A DNA stretch of 64,000 bases from Halomonas sp. SSL-5 (lineage in GTDB: Bacteria; Pseudomonadota; Gammaproteobacteria; Pseudomonadales; Halomonadaceae): assembly GCF_030708455.1 (NCBI RefSeq), contig NZ_JAUYWF010000002.1, forward strand, positions 1-64,000, in the 5' to 3' direction. Position 1 is the stretch's first letter. Each line of letters starts with the position of its first letter. The position numbers were made by a program, and so were the translations under genes. Shown here piece by piece: positions 7,038 through 17,036 of this stretch. The notes below the pieces were generated by a model that searched no databases, was not told the origin of the DNA, and saw only the letters and a list, made by a program, of their open reading frames with translations.

Positions 7038-9098
7038 TCAGCCGCGGGAAGCGACCTCCGGGGCCAGTTGCACGTAGCTCGCCGGCTCCGCCGCCACCAG
7101 CGCATCGATCTCGGCATAGAGACCGCCGGCCACGGGGGCGAAGTCGGCCGCCGTGGGCGCCGGCACGCCCCGGGACGCCCTGACGGCCGAGCGCGACGCC
7201 AGGGCGTCGAGGGCCGCGGGGCGGAAGTCGGTCATGTCGAGGTTCTCGCCGACGCGCTCCAGGGTCACCTCGACGCGACGGTTCTGGCGACGCCCCTCCA
7301 CGGTGGCATTGGTGGCCACCGGCTCGCGAGAGCCGTAACCACGCGTCTGGAGCAGGTCGCGATCCACGCCCTGGCTAGCCAGGTAGCTGGCCACGCTGTC
7401 GGCGCGCCGCTGGGAGAGCGGATCGTTGATGGCGTCATTGCCGGTGGTATCGGCATGGCCGGCGATGAAGACCCGCGCCAGGTCGGTGCGGCCACGGATC
7501 TGCTCGGCCAGGTCCGAGAGCTCGCGGCGCGCCTCGGCGGAGAGCTCGGCGCTGTTGATCTGGAAGAGGGCGTCCGCGGAGAGGGTGATGTCCGGTGCCC
7601 GGGTGGGTGCCTCGATGCCGCCGGTGAAGTCCGCCAGGGTAAAGCCCATGGGGCCGTCCGCCGGGCAGATGGTATCGGGATCCAGTGCAACGCCGTCGCT
7701 GCCCATCTCGGCCAGGGTCGGCATATCATCGCGCACCACGCCCAGGGTCTTCATCAGCTGCCCCATGGCCGCCAGGGTGCGGGCATCGGCCAAGGCCACA
7801 TCATACTGGGCATTGACGAAGGCGCGACTGGCCTCGAAATATTCATTCTCGCTGTCCAGCACGTCGAGCAGGGTGCGCTGGCCGATATCGAACTGTTGCT
7901 GATAGGCACCGCGCACGCGGTCGATGGAGAGGCGGTGCTGGTTGAGGTACTGGAGCTGCTCGCGCAGGCGCTGGGTATCGTTGTAGGCGATCTGGGTGGT
8001 CTGACGAACGTCGATGCAGGCCTTCTCGCGCAGGTTGATCGACTGCTCGACGCGGTTGCTGGCGGCACGGAACGCGGCCAGATCGCTGCCGCCGCGGTAG
8101 AGGTTCATGCTCGCCACCAGCTCGATGCTCTGGCGCTCGCGATCGCCGATGCCATCGAAGCCGCTATCGTTGCGATATTCACCGGCGCGCCCGCGCAGGT
8201 CGAGGCGCGGATGGAAGGCGGCCTTGGTGCCCTCGCGCTCGGCGCGGCTCGCCGCGATGTTCTCGATGGCGGCATGGAACTCCGGGTTGCCCTGGAAGGC
8301 CATGTCCAGCGCCGCGGCGACGTTGGGCGGCAGGCGGTCGTCGAGCTCCGGCGCCGGCGCCAGCTGGGCGGCGGGCAGTGCGCCGACGATACGCTGGAAG
8401 CGCGCCGTGACGTCATGCAGGTTGGAGGCCTCGGTCATCAGGTTGGACTCGGCCAGGGCCAGGCGGCCGCTGATCTGCTCGAGGTCCACCCCGCGGCCGG
8501 CGCCCGACTGCACGCGCTCCTCGATCTGGCTGAACACCCGCAGGTGGTCGGCATAGTTCTGCTGGGCCAGGCTCACCAGCTCGCGGTAGCGACGCACGTC
8601 CAGGTAGGCGCGTGTCGCCTCCAGGGTGACATTCTCGCTGGCCCCGATCAGCTCGTAGTAGCGCACCAGCTTGGCGCGGTCGAGGCGCTCCACCTCGCTG
8701 GCGGTGGCGAAGCCGTCGTAGATCATCTGGGTCAGGGTGATCTCGGCCAAGCGGGTCTCGTAACTGCCGCTATGCGGCTGGTTAAAGGTACCCACCTCAC
8801 CCTCGCGATATTCGCGACCGATGCCGGCATTGACGTCGACGCTGGGCAGGTAGTTGCCGAAGGCGACATCCACATCGTTGTCGGCGGCGCGCAGGCCGTT
8901 CCAGGCGGCATGCACCTCGGGGTTGGTGGTCAACGCCTGGCGCACCACGCCGGTCAGGTCCGCCGAACCCGGTGCGGCGAGGCCCGGCGGCAGGCTCTGG
9001 GCCACCGCGGCAGCAATCGGCATGAGGGTCAGGGCGGCACCCAGGGTGGCGGCACCGGCCAGACGACGAGAGGATGACGTTGCGAGTGTGCGATTCAT
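7038..9098 (-). CDS. TolC-family outer-membrane channel fused to a C-terminal OmpA domain
   Basis: 686 aa from the ATG at 9098, chosen because AAGGGA lies upstream and a signal peptide follows (basic start, then a hydrophobic stretch ending AAAVAQS). Residues about 35-470 are a TolC/AggA-type channel with two repeats of long helices (ALTTNPEVHAAWNGL and ALDMAFQGNPEFHAAIENI at equivalent places; DIGQRTLLDVLDSENEYFEA near the end). Residues about 503-617 are an OmpA-like peptidoglycan-binding domain with GHADTTGN and LSQRRADSVASYL, keeping the conserved Asp and Arg that bind diaminopimelate. A 70-residue tail follows. In Shewanella-type adhesin loci the TolC-like and OmpA proteins are separate neighbours; here they are one chain. 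The frame is open further upstream, but that part has no signal peptide. Confidence 0.9.
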   Translation of the reverse strand: MNRTLATSSSRRLAGAATLGAALTLMPIAAAVAQSLPPGLAAPGSADLTGVVRQALTTNPEVHAAWNGLRAADNDVDVAFGNYLPSVDVNAGIGREYREGEVGTFNQPHSGSYETRLAEITLTQMIYDGFATASEVERLDRAKLVRYYELIGASENVTLEATRAYLDVRRYRELVSLAQQNYADHLRVFSQIEERVQSGAGRGVDLEQISGRLALAESNLMTEASNLHDVTARFQRIVGALPAAQLAPAPELDDRLPPNVAAALDMAFQGNPEFHAAIENIAASRAEREGTKAAFHPRLDLRGRAGEYRNDSGFDGIGDRERQSIELVASMNLYRGGSDLAAFRAASNRVEQSINLREKACIDVRQTTQIAYNDTQRLREQLQYLNQHRLSIDRVRGAYQQQFDIGQRTLLDVLDSENEYFEASRAFVNAQYDVALADARTLAAMGQLMKTLGVVRDDMPTLAEMGSDGVALDPDTICPADGPMGFTLADFTGGIEAPTRAPDITLSADALFQINSAELSAEARRELSDLAEQIRGRTDLARVFIAGHADTTGNDAINDPLSQRRADSVASYLASQGVDRDLLQTRGYGSREPVATNATVEGRRQNRRVEVTLERVGENLDMTDFRPAALDALASRSAVRASRGVPAPTAADFAPVAGGLYAEIDALVAAEPASYVQLAPEVASRG

Positions 9099-9510
9099 GA
9101 CGATTCCCTTGCGATGAATGATCTGGGGATTCGGCAATGAACTCCCGCAGAACACGAGCTTGCTGTTATCGGGCCACAGCCGCTGCTTCTTCCGCGCGAC
9201 CGGTGCTTCCTTTCCCGCCTGAAGGCTCCCCTGAAGCTTGGCTACGTCAATCACGCCCACCTGTCTCGTGGCCGCTGACCCCGACTCATCCCGGGTGACC
9301 AGATTACTCAGACCAGCGTCATGACGTATTTGTAACTTAGCGTAACTCAAGGCGCGGCGTTGTCCAGCACAATTCAGCTTCCTGAACCAGGAGATTGTGA
9401 TTTTGTGATATGCGACAAGGCTTCCCCCAACTCCCGGGCCCTCACCTACTGCGAATAAACGTGCTATCGTCACGACCATCGACACGGCCGGTCATCACAA
9501 GGAGAACGCC
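9099..9510. other. Intergenic region between adhesin-export operon and 93-aa gene
   Basis: 412 bp between divergent genes, so promoters for both the minus-strand export operon and the plus-strand small gene must lie here. An open frame continues through it on the minus strand, but it lacks a convincing start signal and family similarity. A TTGAGT hexamer on the minus strand near 9350 is a possible -35 element, but I could not pair it with a good -10. AAGGAG at 9499-9504 is the ribosome site of the plus-strand gene. Confidence 0.5.
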
Positions 9511-9792
9511 ATGTCCTCATCGGAAATCCAGAAAACGCGCGTCATCAATGAGTTGCGGGGCTTCATCAAGAAGCTCCTGCAGGACCCCAGAATCCTCGAA
9601 CAGTCGCTGGAGGTCGCCCGCCGCCACCTGCCGGAAGGCCATTCCGAGGCGGTCATGGCGCGCATCGCCAACGAGATCTCCAACACCACCAGCGTGCATA
9701 TCCCGGAGGACCCCGCCGAGCACTCCGAGGCAGACAAGCTGTTCCTCGAACTGCTGCGCGAGGTGGTCGGCGAGGAGCAGGCGCTCTACTGA
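9511..9792 (+). CDS. Small acidic conserved hypothetical protein
   Basis: 93 aa, predicted helical and soluble, with no signal peptide and no cysteines. It begins MSSSEIQKTRVINELRGFIKK and ends with an acidic helix (LFLELLREVVGEEQALY). A good ribosome site (AAGGAG, 6 bp upstream) supports the start. I do not recognise a functional family. It stands alone, between the divergent adhesin-export operon and thiI, and is followed by a strong hairpin, so it is probably a single-gene transcript. Confidence 0.75.
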   Translation: MSSSEIQKTRVINELRGFIKKLLQDPRILEQSLEVARRHLPEGHSEAVMARIANEISNTTSVHIPEDPAEHSEADKLFLELLREVVGEEQALY

Positions 9793-9821
9793 GCCCTGCC
9801 TGACTCGATTCCCGCACCAGT

Positions 9822-9845
9822 GACGCCCGGCGATGGCCGGGCGTC
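9822..9845 (+). terminator. Probable terminator hairpin after the 93-aa gene
   Basis: A perfect 10-bp GC-rich stem (GACGCCCGGC / GCCGGGCGTC) with a 4-base loop lies 30 bp after the stop codon. The following sequence is not a clean T tract, so termination strength is uncertain. Confidence 0.45.
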
Positions 9846-9926
9846 GTCGTGTAAGAGCCATGGGCAGGCGGCTCTGGTAGAATGGTAAATCCTTGTTTTT
9901 ACTAGAGCTGTACAACCTCTACCGCC

Positions 9927-11408
9927 ATGTACTACCTGCTCAAGCTGTTCCCCGAGATCACCATCAAGTCACGCTCCTTGCGTCGACACATGACCCGCTG
10001 CCTGGCCGCCAACGTGCGCAATACCCTGAAGCCGCTGGACCGACGCATCGCGGTGCGCGATGGCTGGGACCTGCTGCGGGTATCACTGCCCGGGAATGCC
10101 AGCCCGGCGCTGATCGACGAGGCGGAAGCCCGCCTCACCCGGATGCCCGGCGTTCAGGAAGTGCAGGAGGTTCGCGAGGTCGATTTCACCGACATCGACG
10201 AGATCGCCGCGCAGGTGGTGCCGCGCTGGCAGGCCCATGTCGCCGGGCGGCGCTTTCGCGTCTCGGCCAAGCGGCGAGGCCGGCACGACTTCTCCTCGGA
10301 GGATCTGGAGCGCCATCTCGGCGCGGCGCTGCTCGCCGCCGCCCCCGATGCCCGCGTCGAACTGACGCGCCCCGAGGTGACGGTGACGGTGGAGGTCGTG
10401 GACCATCGTCTGCGCCTGATCGATCGTCGCCTGGCCGGCCTCGGCGGCTACCCCCTTGGCGTGCAGGGACAGGCCATGGCGCTGATCTCCGGCGGCTACG
10501 ACTCACCGGTGGCCGCCTGGCGAATGATCCGCCGCGGCATCAAGACTCACTTCCTGTTCTTCAACCTGGGCGGCCCCGAGCATGAGCGGGGCGTGCGCGA
10601 GGTGACCCACCATCTCTGGCGGCGCTACAGCCTGTCACACCGGGTCAACTTCATCTCGGTACCCTTCGAGCCGGTGGTCGGCGAGATCCTGCGCAACGTG
10701 CCGGACGGCATGATGGGCGTGGTGCTCAAGCGCATGATGGCGCGCGCCGCCTCGCGCCTTGCCCGGCGCGCCCGGGTGCCGGCGCTGGTCACCGGCGACG
10801 CCATCGCCCAGGTCTCCAGCCAGACCCTGACCAACCTGGCGCTGATCGACGATGCCAGCGAGCTGCCACTGCTGCGCCCGCTGCTCACCGACGACAAGCA
10901 GGCGATCATCACCCAGGCCCGCGAGATCGACACCGCGCGCTTCGCCGAGACCATGCCGGAGTACTGCGGCGTGATCTCGCGGCGCCCCCATACCCGCGCC
11001 CGGCGCGACCAGATCGCCGCGGCCGAGGCCGACTTCGACTTCGCGGTGCTCGATGCCGCCGTCGACGCCGCCGAGATCACCCGCATCGACCGTCTCGTCG
11101 AGACCGGCGGCGCCGCGCCTGCCGCCCAGGCCGACAACCGGGTGATGGAGGCCCACGCGGGCGACGATGTCAGCGTCATCGACATCCGCCCCGAGGGGGA
11201 GCGAGAGGCGTCCCCGCTCCCCCTGACGACGGGACGGCGCCTGGAGATTCCCTTCTACGAGCTCCAGCAGCGCGCTCCACAGCTACCCGATGACCGCCAC
11301 TACTTTCTCTACTGCGACCAGGGGGTGATGAGTCGCATGCAGGCCCTGCACCTGCATGATCGCGGCCTCACCCATTTCGGGGTCTACCTCGCGTCCTCGG
11401 CGCGTTGA
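9927..11408 (+). CDS. thiI: tRNA 4-thiouridine synthase / thiamine sulfur carrier enzyme ThiI
   Basis: 493 aa, close to the 482 aa of the E. coli enzyme. It has an N-terminal ferredoxin-like/THUMP region and an ATP pyrophosphatase loop SGGYDSP at residues 188-194. The disulfide-forming Cys lies in PEYCGVISRR (C347). A C-terminal rhodanese domain has the persulfide Cys in YCDQGVMS (C463). It adenylates U8 of tRNA and transfers sulfur to make s4U; proteins with the rhodanese domain can also feed sulfur to ThiS for the thiazole ring of thiamine. thiO-thiS-thiG occur later in this window. The ribosome site before this ATG is weak. Confidence 0.97.
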   Translation: MYYLLKLFPEITIKSRSLRRHMTRCLAANVRNTLKPLDRRIAVRDGWDLLRVSLPGNASPALIDEAEARLTRMPGVQEVQEVREVDFTDIDEIAAQVVPRWQAHVAGRRFRVSAKRRGRHDFSSEDLERHLGAALLAAAPDARVELTRPEVTVTVEVVDHRLRLIDRRLAGLGGYPLGVQGQAMALISGGYDSPVAAWRMIRRGIKTHFLFFNLGGPEHERGVREVTHHLWRRYSLSHRVNFISVPFEPVVGEILRNVPDGMMGVVLKRMMARAASRLARRARVPALVTGDAIAQVSSQTLTNLALIDDASELPLLRPLLTDDKQAIITQAREIDTARFAETMPEYCGVISRRPHTRARRDQIAAAEADFDFAVLDAAVDAAEITRIDRLVETGGAAPAAQADNRVMEAHAGDDVSVIDIRPEGEREASPLPLTTGRRLEIPFYELQQRAPQLPDDRHYFLYCDQGVMSRMQALHLHDRGLTHFGVYLASSAR

Positions 11409-11495
11409 ATTTGCTGCCTCAACCGGCGCGGGAGCGTCTACGCTGGAGGGAAAGATACCTTTCGTTACACGAAGGGGCACCCCGGGAGCGAGACG

Positions 11496-14400
11496 ATGGT
11501 CAGGCGCAGGCGTCAGGCCCCATGCAGAGACCCCGGAAACGGCGAGATAGTGCTCGACGACGGCTGGCCGCAGCCGCCGCGACTGGCCGAACCCCGCGAG
11601 GCCCCGCGGCGACGGCGGTGGCCCTGGCTGCTGCTCGTCCTCGCCCTGGTCGGCACCACCGTGGCCGGCCTGGTGGTGGCCGAGGTTCGCTCCTCGGAGT
11701 GGCAGGCCCGCGAGCTCTCCCGCTATGCCGGAGAGCTCAGCTACACGCTGGCACCGGGCCCCAGCGCGCGCTGGCAGCCGCCCGCGCATGGGCCCTTCGA
11801 TGCACGCCTCGGCTACACCCGCCTGGCCGATTTCCAGCGCCGGCTGCTGCAGAGTGACTTCGCGATCGAACAGCAGGCGCGCTTCTCGCCGGCGCTGCTG
11901 CGTTATACCCGGCGAGGTTTCTTCCCCCCCTATCGCGAGAAGGCGCGGGCCGGACTCGATCTCGCCGGCTGCAGCGGCGAGCCGCTTTACCACTTTCGCC
12001 ATCCACAGCGCCACTATCCCGACTTCGAGTCCATCCCGCCCCTGGCGCTGGCGATGCTGCTGTTTATCGAGAATCGCGGCCTGCTGGACACCGAGAGCCC
12101 CCACGCCAATCCCGCAGTGGACTGGCCGCGCTTCGCCCGCGCGGCCCTCTCCCAGGTAAGCGAGGCGCTGGACCTGCCCGGGCAGTCCGCCGGCGGCAGC
12201 ACCCTGGCCACCCAGATCGAGAAGTACCGCCACTCTCCCGGTGGCCTCACCCACTCGCCCATGGAAAAGCTGCGCCAGATGCTATCGGCCAGCGTCCGAA
12301 GCTACCGCAATGGGCCCGAGACCCTGAGCTCTCGCCGCGATATCGCCCTGGACTACCTCAATACGGTGCCGCTCGCCGCCGTCCCCGGCAGCGGTGAGGT
12401 GCACGGCCTGGGCGATGCCCTCTGGGCGTGGTTCGACGCCGACTTCGCCGTCACCAACCGGCTGCTGCACGAGGCGCCCGCCGCCACGCCGCCCACCGCG
12501 GCCCACGGCCAGGCCCTGCGCCGCACCCTGGCGCTGATGATCGCCCAGCGCCGCCCCAGCGGCTATCTCAATGCCGGGCGGGAGTCCCTCGAGGCACTGA
12601 CCGACAGCCACCTCGGGCTGCTGTCCGAGCATGGCGTGATCTCCCCCGCGCTTCGGGATGTCGCCCGGGCCCAGCGGCTGCGCTTCCGCGACTTCGCCCG
12701 GGACCCCATCCGCCCAAGGGTCGAGGCCGGCAAGACACTGCAGGTCGCTCGCACCCGCCTGGCGGGGCTACTGGGCGTCTCGCTGCAGGTGCTGGACCGC
12801 CTCGACCTCTCGGCCACCACCACCCTCAACGCCGCGCTGCAGGCGGCCGTCACCGAGCACCTCCACCGGCTCGCCGACCCCGAGTTCGCCGCCGAGCAGG
12901 GGCTCATCGGCGAACGCCTGCTGGATGCCGACAGCACCGCCGCGGTGCGCTACAGCTTTACCCTGCTGGAGCGGGGCGATGCGGGGTTCGACGTCCGCGT
13001 GCAGACCGACAATGACGACCAGCCCTTCGACCTCAACCAGGATGGCAAGCTCGAGCTCGGCTCCACCGCCAAGCTACGCGTGCTGGCCAGCTACCTCGAG
13101 GTGGTCGCCGAGCTTCACGCCGAGTACGCCGGTCAGCCGGTCGAGACGCTGCGAGCCCTGACGGTGGATCGTCGGGATGCCATCCGTCGCTTCGTGATCG
13201 ACAGCCTGGTCGCCCGACCGGAGATCAGCCTGGCCGAGCTGCTCGAAACCGCCATGCGGCGGCGCTACTCGGCGAGCCCCCATGAGGCCTTCTTCACCGG
13301 CGGCGGTCGCCACACCTTCAGCAACTTCAGCCGGCAGGACGACCGCCGCCGACCGACCCTCGAGGAGGCGCTGCGAGAATCGCTGAACCTGCCCTTCGTG
13401 CGCCTGATGCGCGACCTGGTGCAGTTCACCATTCATCAGGAGGCGGATCGCCGGCGCCTGCTGGAGGACGATGATGACCCGCGCCGCCTCGACTACCTGG
13501 CGCGCTTCGCCGACCGCGAGGGGCGCGTCTTCCTGCAACGCTTCTGGCGCAAGTACCGCCACCTCGACACCGCCGCACGCCAGGAGGCCCTTCTCGGCGG
13601 CCTCAAGCCCGATGCCCGCCGCCTGGCCGCGGTCTTCCGCTACCTCTACCCCGAAGGCGACGCCATCGCCCTGACCGCCTTCCTCGCCGAGCGCCTGGAC
13701 GACCGGCGGCGGCTCGATCTCGACCTCACCGCCCTGCACGAACGCAGCGACCCCAGCACCCTCGGCCTCTCAGACCAGGGCTATATCGCCGGCGTACACC
13801 CGCTGGAACTGTGGCTGGTGGGCTTTCTCATCGACCGCCCCGACGCCGACTACGCCGATGCCGAGCGGGCCAGCCGCGAGGCGCGCCAGGAGGTCTATGG
13901 CTGGCTGTTCCGAACCCGCCACCGCGGGGCCCGGGACTCACGCATCCGCACCATGCTGGAGACGGAGGCCTTCACCGAGATCCAGCGACGCTGGGAGCGG
14001 CTGGGCTACCCCTTCGCCCACCTGGTGCCGTCGCTGGCCACGGCGCTGGGCAGTTCCGGCGACCGCCCGGCCGCCCTGGCCGAGCTGGTCGGCATCATCC
14101 TCAACGACGGCGTACGCTTGCCCACGAGACGCATCGACTCGCTGCATTTCGCCGCCGACACTCCCTACGAGACCCGCTTCGTCGCCGACGCCTCTCGCGC
14201 CCGGCGGGTCATGGCCCCGGAGGTGGCCGCCACCCTGCGCCGCGCCCTGGGGCAGGTAGTCGAGGGCGGCACCGCGCGGCGCCTGCAGGGTAGCTTTGCC
14301 CTGGCGGATGGTACCCCGCTTGCCCTGGGCGGCAAGACCGGCACCGGCGACAACCGTTTCCAGACCGTGACCGCCTCGGGCCAGGTGATCCACTCCGAGA

Positions 14401-14651
14401 CGCGCAGCCGCACCGCCACCTTCGTCTTCCACCTCGGCGACGACCACTTCGGTACCCTCACCGCCTATGTCCCCGGCAGCGACGCCGCAAATTTTGCCTT
14501 CACCTCGGCACTGCCGGTACAGGTACTCAAGGGCATGGCTCCCCTGCTAACCCCCTACCTCATCCCGGGAGAACAGAGCCGCTGCCGCCCAGGCTCGCCA
14601 CCCGAGCCGCTGATGGCCGACGACACCCGCCAGCCCAACGACGCCTCCTGA
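11496..14651 (+). CDS. Divergent class A penicillin-binding-protein-like protein (GT51 plus transpeptidase)
   Basis: 1051 aa. It has a cytoplasmic Arg-rich start and one membrane helix (WPWLLLVLALVGTTVAGLVV). A GT51 transglycosylase-like region carries FIENRGLLD in place of the usual EDxxFxxHxG and GGSTLATQ at residues 233-240 in place of GGSTITQQ. The C-terminal half keeps the transpeptidase motifs: STAK at 523-526, SLN at 629-631 and KTG at 947-949. It therefore looks like an inner-membrane peptidoglycan polymerase or crosslinking enzyme anchored at the N terminus. The third GT51 motif is poorly conserved, so glycosyltransferase activity is uncertain. It begins 87 bp after thiI on the same strand. 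Length exceeds typical PBP1a/1b (about 800-850 aa), with extra sequence between the SxN and KTG motifs. Confidence 0.85.
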   Translation: MVRRRRQAPCRDPGNGEIVLDDGWPQPPRLAEPREAPRRRRWPWLLLVLALVGTTVAGLVVAEVRSSEWQARELSRYAGELSYTLAPGPSARWQPPAHGPFDARLGYTRLADFQRRLLQSDFAIEQQARFSPALLRYTRRGFFPPYREKARAGLDLAGCSGEPLYHFRHPQRHYPDFESIPPLALAMLLFIENRGLLDTESPHANPAVDWPRFARAALSQVSEALDLPGQSAGGSTLATQIEKYRHSPGGLTHSPMEKLRQMLSASVRSYRNGPETLSSRRDIALDYLNTVPLAAVPGSGEVHGLGDALWAWFDADFAVTNRLLHEAPAATPPTAAHGQALRRTLALMIAQRRPSGYLNAGRESLEALTDSHLGLLSEHGVISPALRDVARAQRLRFRDFARDPIRPRVEAGKTLQVARTRLAGLLGVSLQVLDRLDLSATTTLNAALQAAVTEHLHRLADPEFAAEQGLIGERLLDADSTAAVRYSFTLLERGDAGFDVRVQTDNDDQPFDLNQDGKLELGSTAKLRVLASYLEVVAELHAEYAGQPVETLRALTVDRRDAIRRFVIDSLVARPEISLAELLETAMRRRYSASPHEAFFTGGGRHTFSNFSRQDDRRRPTLEEALRESLNLPFVRLMRDLVQFTIHQEADRRRLLEDDDDPRRLDYLARFADREGRVFLQRFWRKYRHLDTAARQEALLGGLKPDARRLAAVFRYLYPEGDAIALTAFLAERLDDRRRLDLDLTALHERSDPSTLGLSDQGYIAGVHPLELWLVGFLIDRPDADYADAERASREARQEVYGWLFRTRHRGARDSRIRTMLETEAFTEIQRRWERLGYPFAHLVPSLATALGSSGDRPAALAELVGIILNDGVRLPTRRIDSLHFAADTPYETRFVADASRARRVMAPEVAATLRRALGQVVEGGTARRLQGSFALADGTPLALGGKTGTGDNRFQTVTASGQVIHSETRSRTATFVFHLGDDHFGTLTAYVPGSDAANFAFTSALPVQVLKGMAPLLTPYLIPGEQSRCRPGSPPEPLMADDTRQPNDAS

Positions 14652-14993
14652 ACCCGCAGGACAATCGCAGCTAGCTATGCTGCGATAGCGAAAGGCGCCG
14701 GGGACAGGTCGGAGAGGGGGTCCGAGGACCAGGGGTGAGGAGCACTGCTCCGAACGGGCTGGCCATGGATGGACAGCACCGGACCTGCAAGCGGAGCGGG
14801 ACGCGAGAGCGCAGCAGGGCCGAGGTAGCGCCCAGGGAGGGGTTCACAGCGCCTCCTCGAAGGCTTGTCGCCAGATCAGCCCAAGGCTGCACGCTATCTT
14901 CGATATCCCTGCCCAAACCCGCCTGCCGGGTGCAGTCAGGCGCCATCCCGGCTACAATCGAGCGTCTGATTTTCCTGGGATTCAAGAGCCGAT
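14652..14993. other. Intergenic region with hairpin and a dispersed repeat core
   Basis: 342 bp with no convincing gene. A perfect 8-bp hairpin (ATCGCAGC / GCTGCGAT, about 14667-14690) follows the PBP-like gene without a T tract. Bases 14824-14862 are an inverted copy of part of the element at 20.6 kb. A TACAAT near 14953 may be the -10 of the metG promoter, but its -35 is weak. Confidence 0.6.
14824..14862 (-). repeat. Core of a dispersed repeat, inverted relative to 20657-20695
   Basis: The reverse complement of this 39-bp segment matches 20657-20695 at 38 of 39 positions. The flanks do not match, so this copy is a fragment or a diverged member of the family. Confidence 0.9.
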
Positions 14994-17030
14994 ATGTCGA
15001 CGAACGCCACGCGCAAGATCCTGGTCACCAGCGCCCTGCCCTACGCCAACGGCGCCATCCACCTCGGCCACCTGCTCGAGTACATCCAGACCGATATCTG
15101 GGTGCGTTTCCAGAAGAGCCGCGGCCAGCAGTGCCACTATGTATGCGCCGATGACGCCCACGGCACCGCCATCATGCTGCGTGCCGAACAAGAGGGCATC
15201 ACCTCCGAGGCGCTGATCGACCGCGTCAGCCGCGAGCACCAGGCGGACTTCGCCACCTTCGGCGTGGCCTTCGACAACTATCACTCGACCCACTCGACCG
15301 AGAACCGCACCTTCAGCGAGCTGATCTACACCCGCCTGCGCGACAAGGGGCATATCGCCACCCGGGACATCGAGCAGATGTACGACCCGGTGAAGGGGCT
15401 GTTCCTGGCCGACCGCTTCATCAAGGGCACCTGCCCCAAGTGCCAGGCAGACGACCAGTATGGCGACAACTGCGAGGCGTGCGGTGCCACCTATACCCCG
15501 GCGGAGCTGATCGACCCGGTGTCGGCGATCTCCGGTGCCACCCCCGAGGTGCGCGGCTCCACCCACTATTTCTTCAAGCTGCCCGACTTCGCCGACTTCA
15601 TGCACCGCTGGATCAACGACGGCCACGTCCAGCCGCAGATCCGCAACAAGCTGATGGAGTGGTTCGAGGCCGGCTTCAACGAGTGGGACATCTCCCGCGA
15701 CGCTCCCTACTTCGGCTTCGAGATCCCCGACGCCCCGGGCAAGTACTTCTACGTCTGGCTCGATGCGCCGATCGGCTACCTGGCCAGCTTCAAGAACCTC
15801 TGCGACCGAGAAGGCCTCGACTTCGACAGCTACTGGCACAAGGACAGCGACGCCGAGGTCTACCACTTCATCGGCAAGGACATCGTCTACTTCCACGCCC
15901 TGTTCTGGCCGGCGATGCTGCATGGCGCCGACTTCCGCACCCCCACGGCGGTCAACTGCCACGGCTTCGTCACCGTCAACGGCGCCAAGATGTCCAAGTC
16001 CCGGGGCACCTTCATCAAGGCCGCCACCTACGCGGACTACCTGAACCCGGAGTACCTGCGCTACTACTTCGCCGCCAAGCTCACCTCCCGAGTCGACGAC
16101 CTGGACCTCAACCTCGAGGACTTCGCCGCCCGGGTCAACAGCGACTTGGTGGGCAAGGTGGTCAACATCGCCAGCCGCTGCGCCGGCTTCGTCAAGAAGC
16201 TGGGGGGTGGCAAGATTTCCGCCCACTGCGCCGAGCCCGAACTGGTGGCCCGCTTCATCAGCGCCGGCGACGAGATCGCCGAGCAATTCGAGGCCCGCGA
16301 GTTCGGCCGCGCCATGCGCCTGGTGATGGAGCTGGCCGACGAGGCCAACACCTATATCGCCGAGGCCGAGCCCTGGGTGCTGGCCAAGCAGGCGGGTCGC
16401 GAGCAGGAGGTGCTGGACATCTGCTCGGTGGGCATCAACCTGTTCCGCCAGCTGATGGTCTACCTGGCCCCGGTGGTGCCGTCCATGGCCGAGGGCGCCC
16501 GCGAGTTCCTCAGGCTCGACACCCTCGACTGGCATAGCCGCCACGCGGTGCTGCTGGACCACGAGATCGCCAAGTTCAAGCCGCTGATGACCCGCGTCGA
16601 GCGGGAGAAGATCGACGCCATGATCGAGGCGTCAAAGGAGGACCTGGTGGAAGAACAGAAGCTCAAGGAGACCCCCAAGGGGCCCCTGGCCGACGAGCCG
16701 ATCGCGCCGGAAATCGCCTTCGACGACTTCATCAAGGTGGACCTGCGCATCGCACGCATCGCCAAGGCGGAGTACGTCGAAGGCGCCGACAAGCTGCTCA
16801 AGCTGACCCTGGACCTGGGCGGCGAGAGCCGTACGGTGTTCTCCGGCATCCGCGCCGCCTACGCCCCCGAGGCGCTGGAGGGAAGGCTCACCGTGATGGT
16901 CGCCAATCTGGCGCCGCGCAAGATGCGCTTCGGCGTCTCCGAGGGCATGGTGCTGGCCTCGGCCAACGACGAGGGTGTCTACCTGCTCTCGCCGGACACC
17001 GGCGCCGAACCCGGCCAGCGGGTGACCTGA
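14994..17030 (+). CDS. metG: Methionyl-tRNA synthetase
   Basis: 678 aa, the long dimeric form. The class I motif HLGH is at residues 23-26 and KMSKS at 332-336. A zinc knuckle ([18 protein letters not shown]) sits in the connective peptide. A C-terminal tRNA-binding EMAP/Arc1p-like domain starts near [14 protein letters not shown]. It charges initiator and elongator tRNA-Met with methionine in the cytosol. It is followed after 6 bp by the RnfB-like gene and then nth. Confidence 0.98.
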   Translation: MSTNATRKILVTSALPYANGAIHLGHLLEYIQTDIWVRFQKSRGQQCHYVCADDAHGTAIMLRAEQEGITSEALIDRVSREHQADFATFGVAFDNYHSTHSTENRTFSELIYTRLRDKGHIATRDIEQMYDPVKGLFLADRFIKGTCPKCQADDQYGDNCEACGATYTPAELIDPVSAISGATPEVRGSTHYFFKLPDFADFMHRWINDGHVQPQIRNKLMEWFEAGFNEWDISRDAPYFGFEIPDAPGKYFYVWLDAPIGYLASFKNLCDREGLDFDSYWHKDSDAEVYHFIGKDIVYFHALFWPAMLHGADFRTPTAVNCHGFVTVNGAKMSKSRGTFIKAATYADYLNPEYLRYYFAAKLTSRVDDLDLNLEDFAARVNSDLVGKVVNIASRCAGFVKKLGGGKISAHCAEPELVARFISAGDEIAEQFEAREFGRAMRLVMELADEANTYIAEAEPWVLAKQAGREQEVLDICSVGINLFRQLMVYLAPVVPSMAEGAREFLRLDTLDWHSRHAVLLDHEIAKFKPLMTRVEREKIDAMIEASKEDLVEEQKLKETPKGPLADEPIAPEIAFDDFIKVDLRIARIAKAEYVEGADKLLKLTLDLGGESRTVFSGIRAAYAPEALEGRLTVMVANLAPRKMRFGVSEGMVLASANDEGVYLLSPDTGAEPGQRVT

Positions 17031-17036
17031 GCCACC

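Noticed and set aside
9099..9485. 129-residue N-terminal extension of the TolC/OmpA protein
   Set aside because: The signal peptide starts at the ATG at 9098 with a good ribosome site; the extension has no family similarity.
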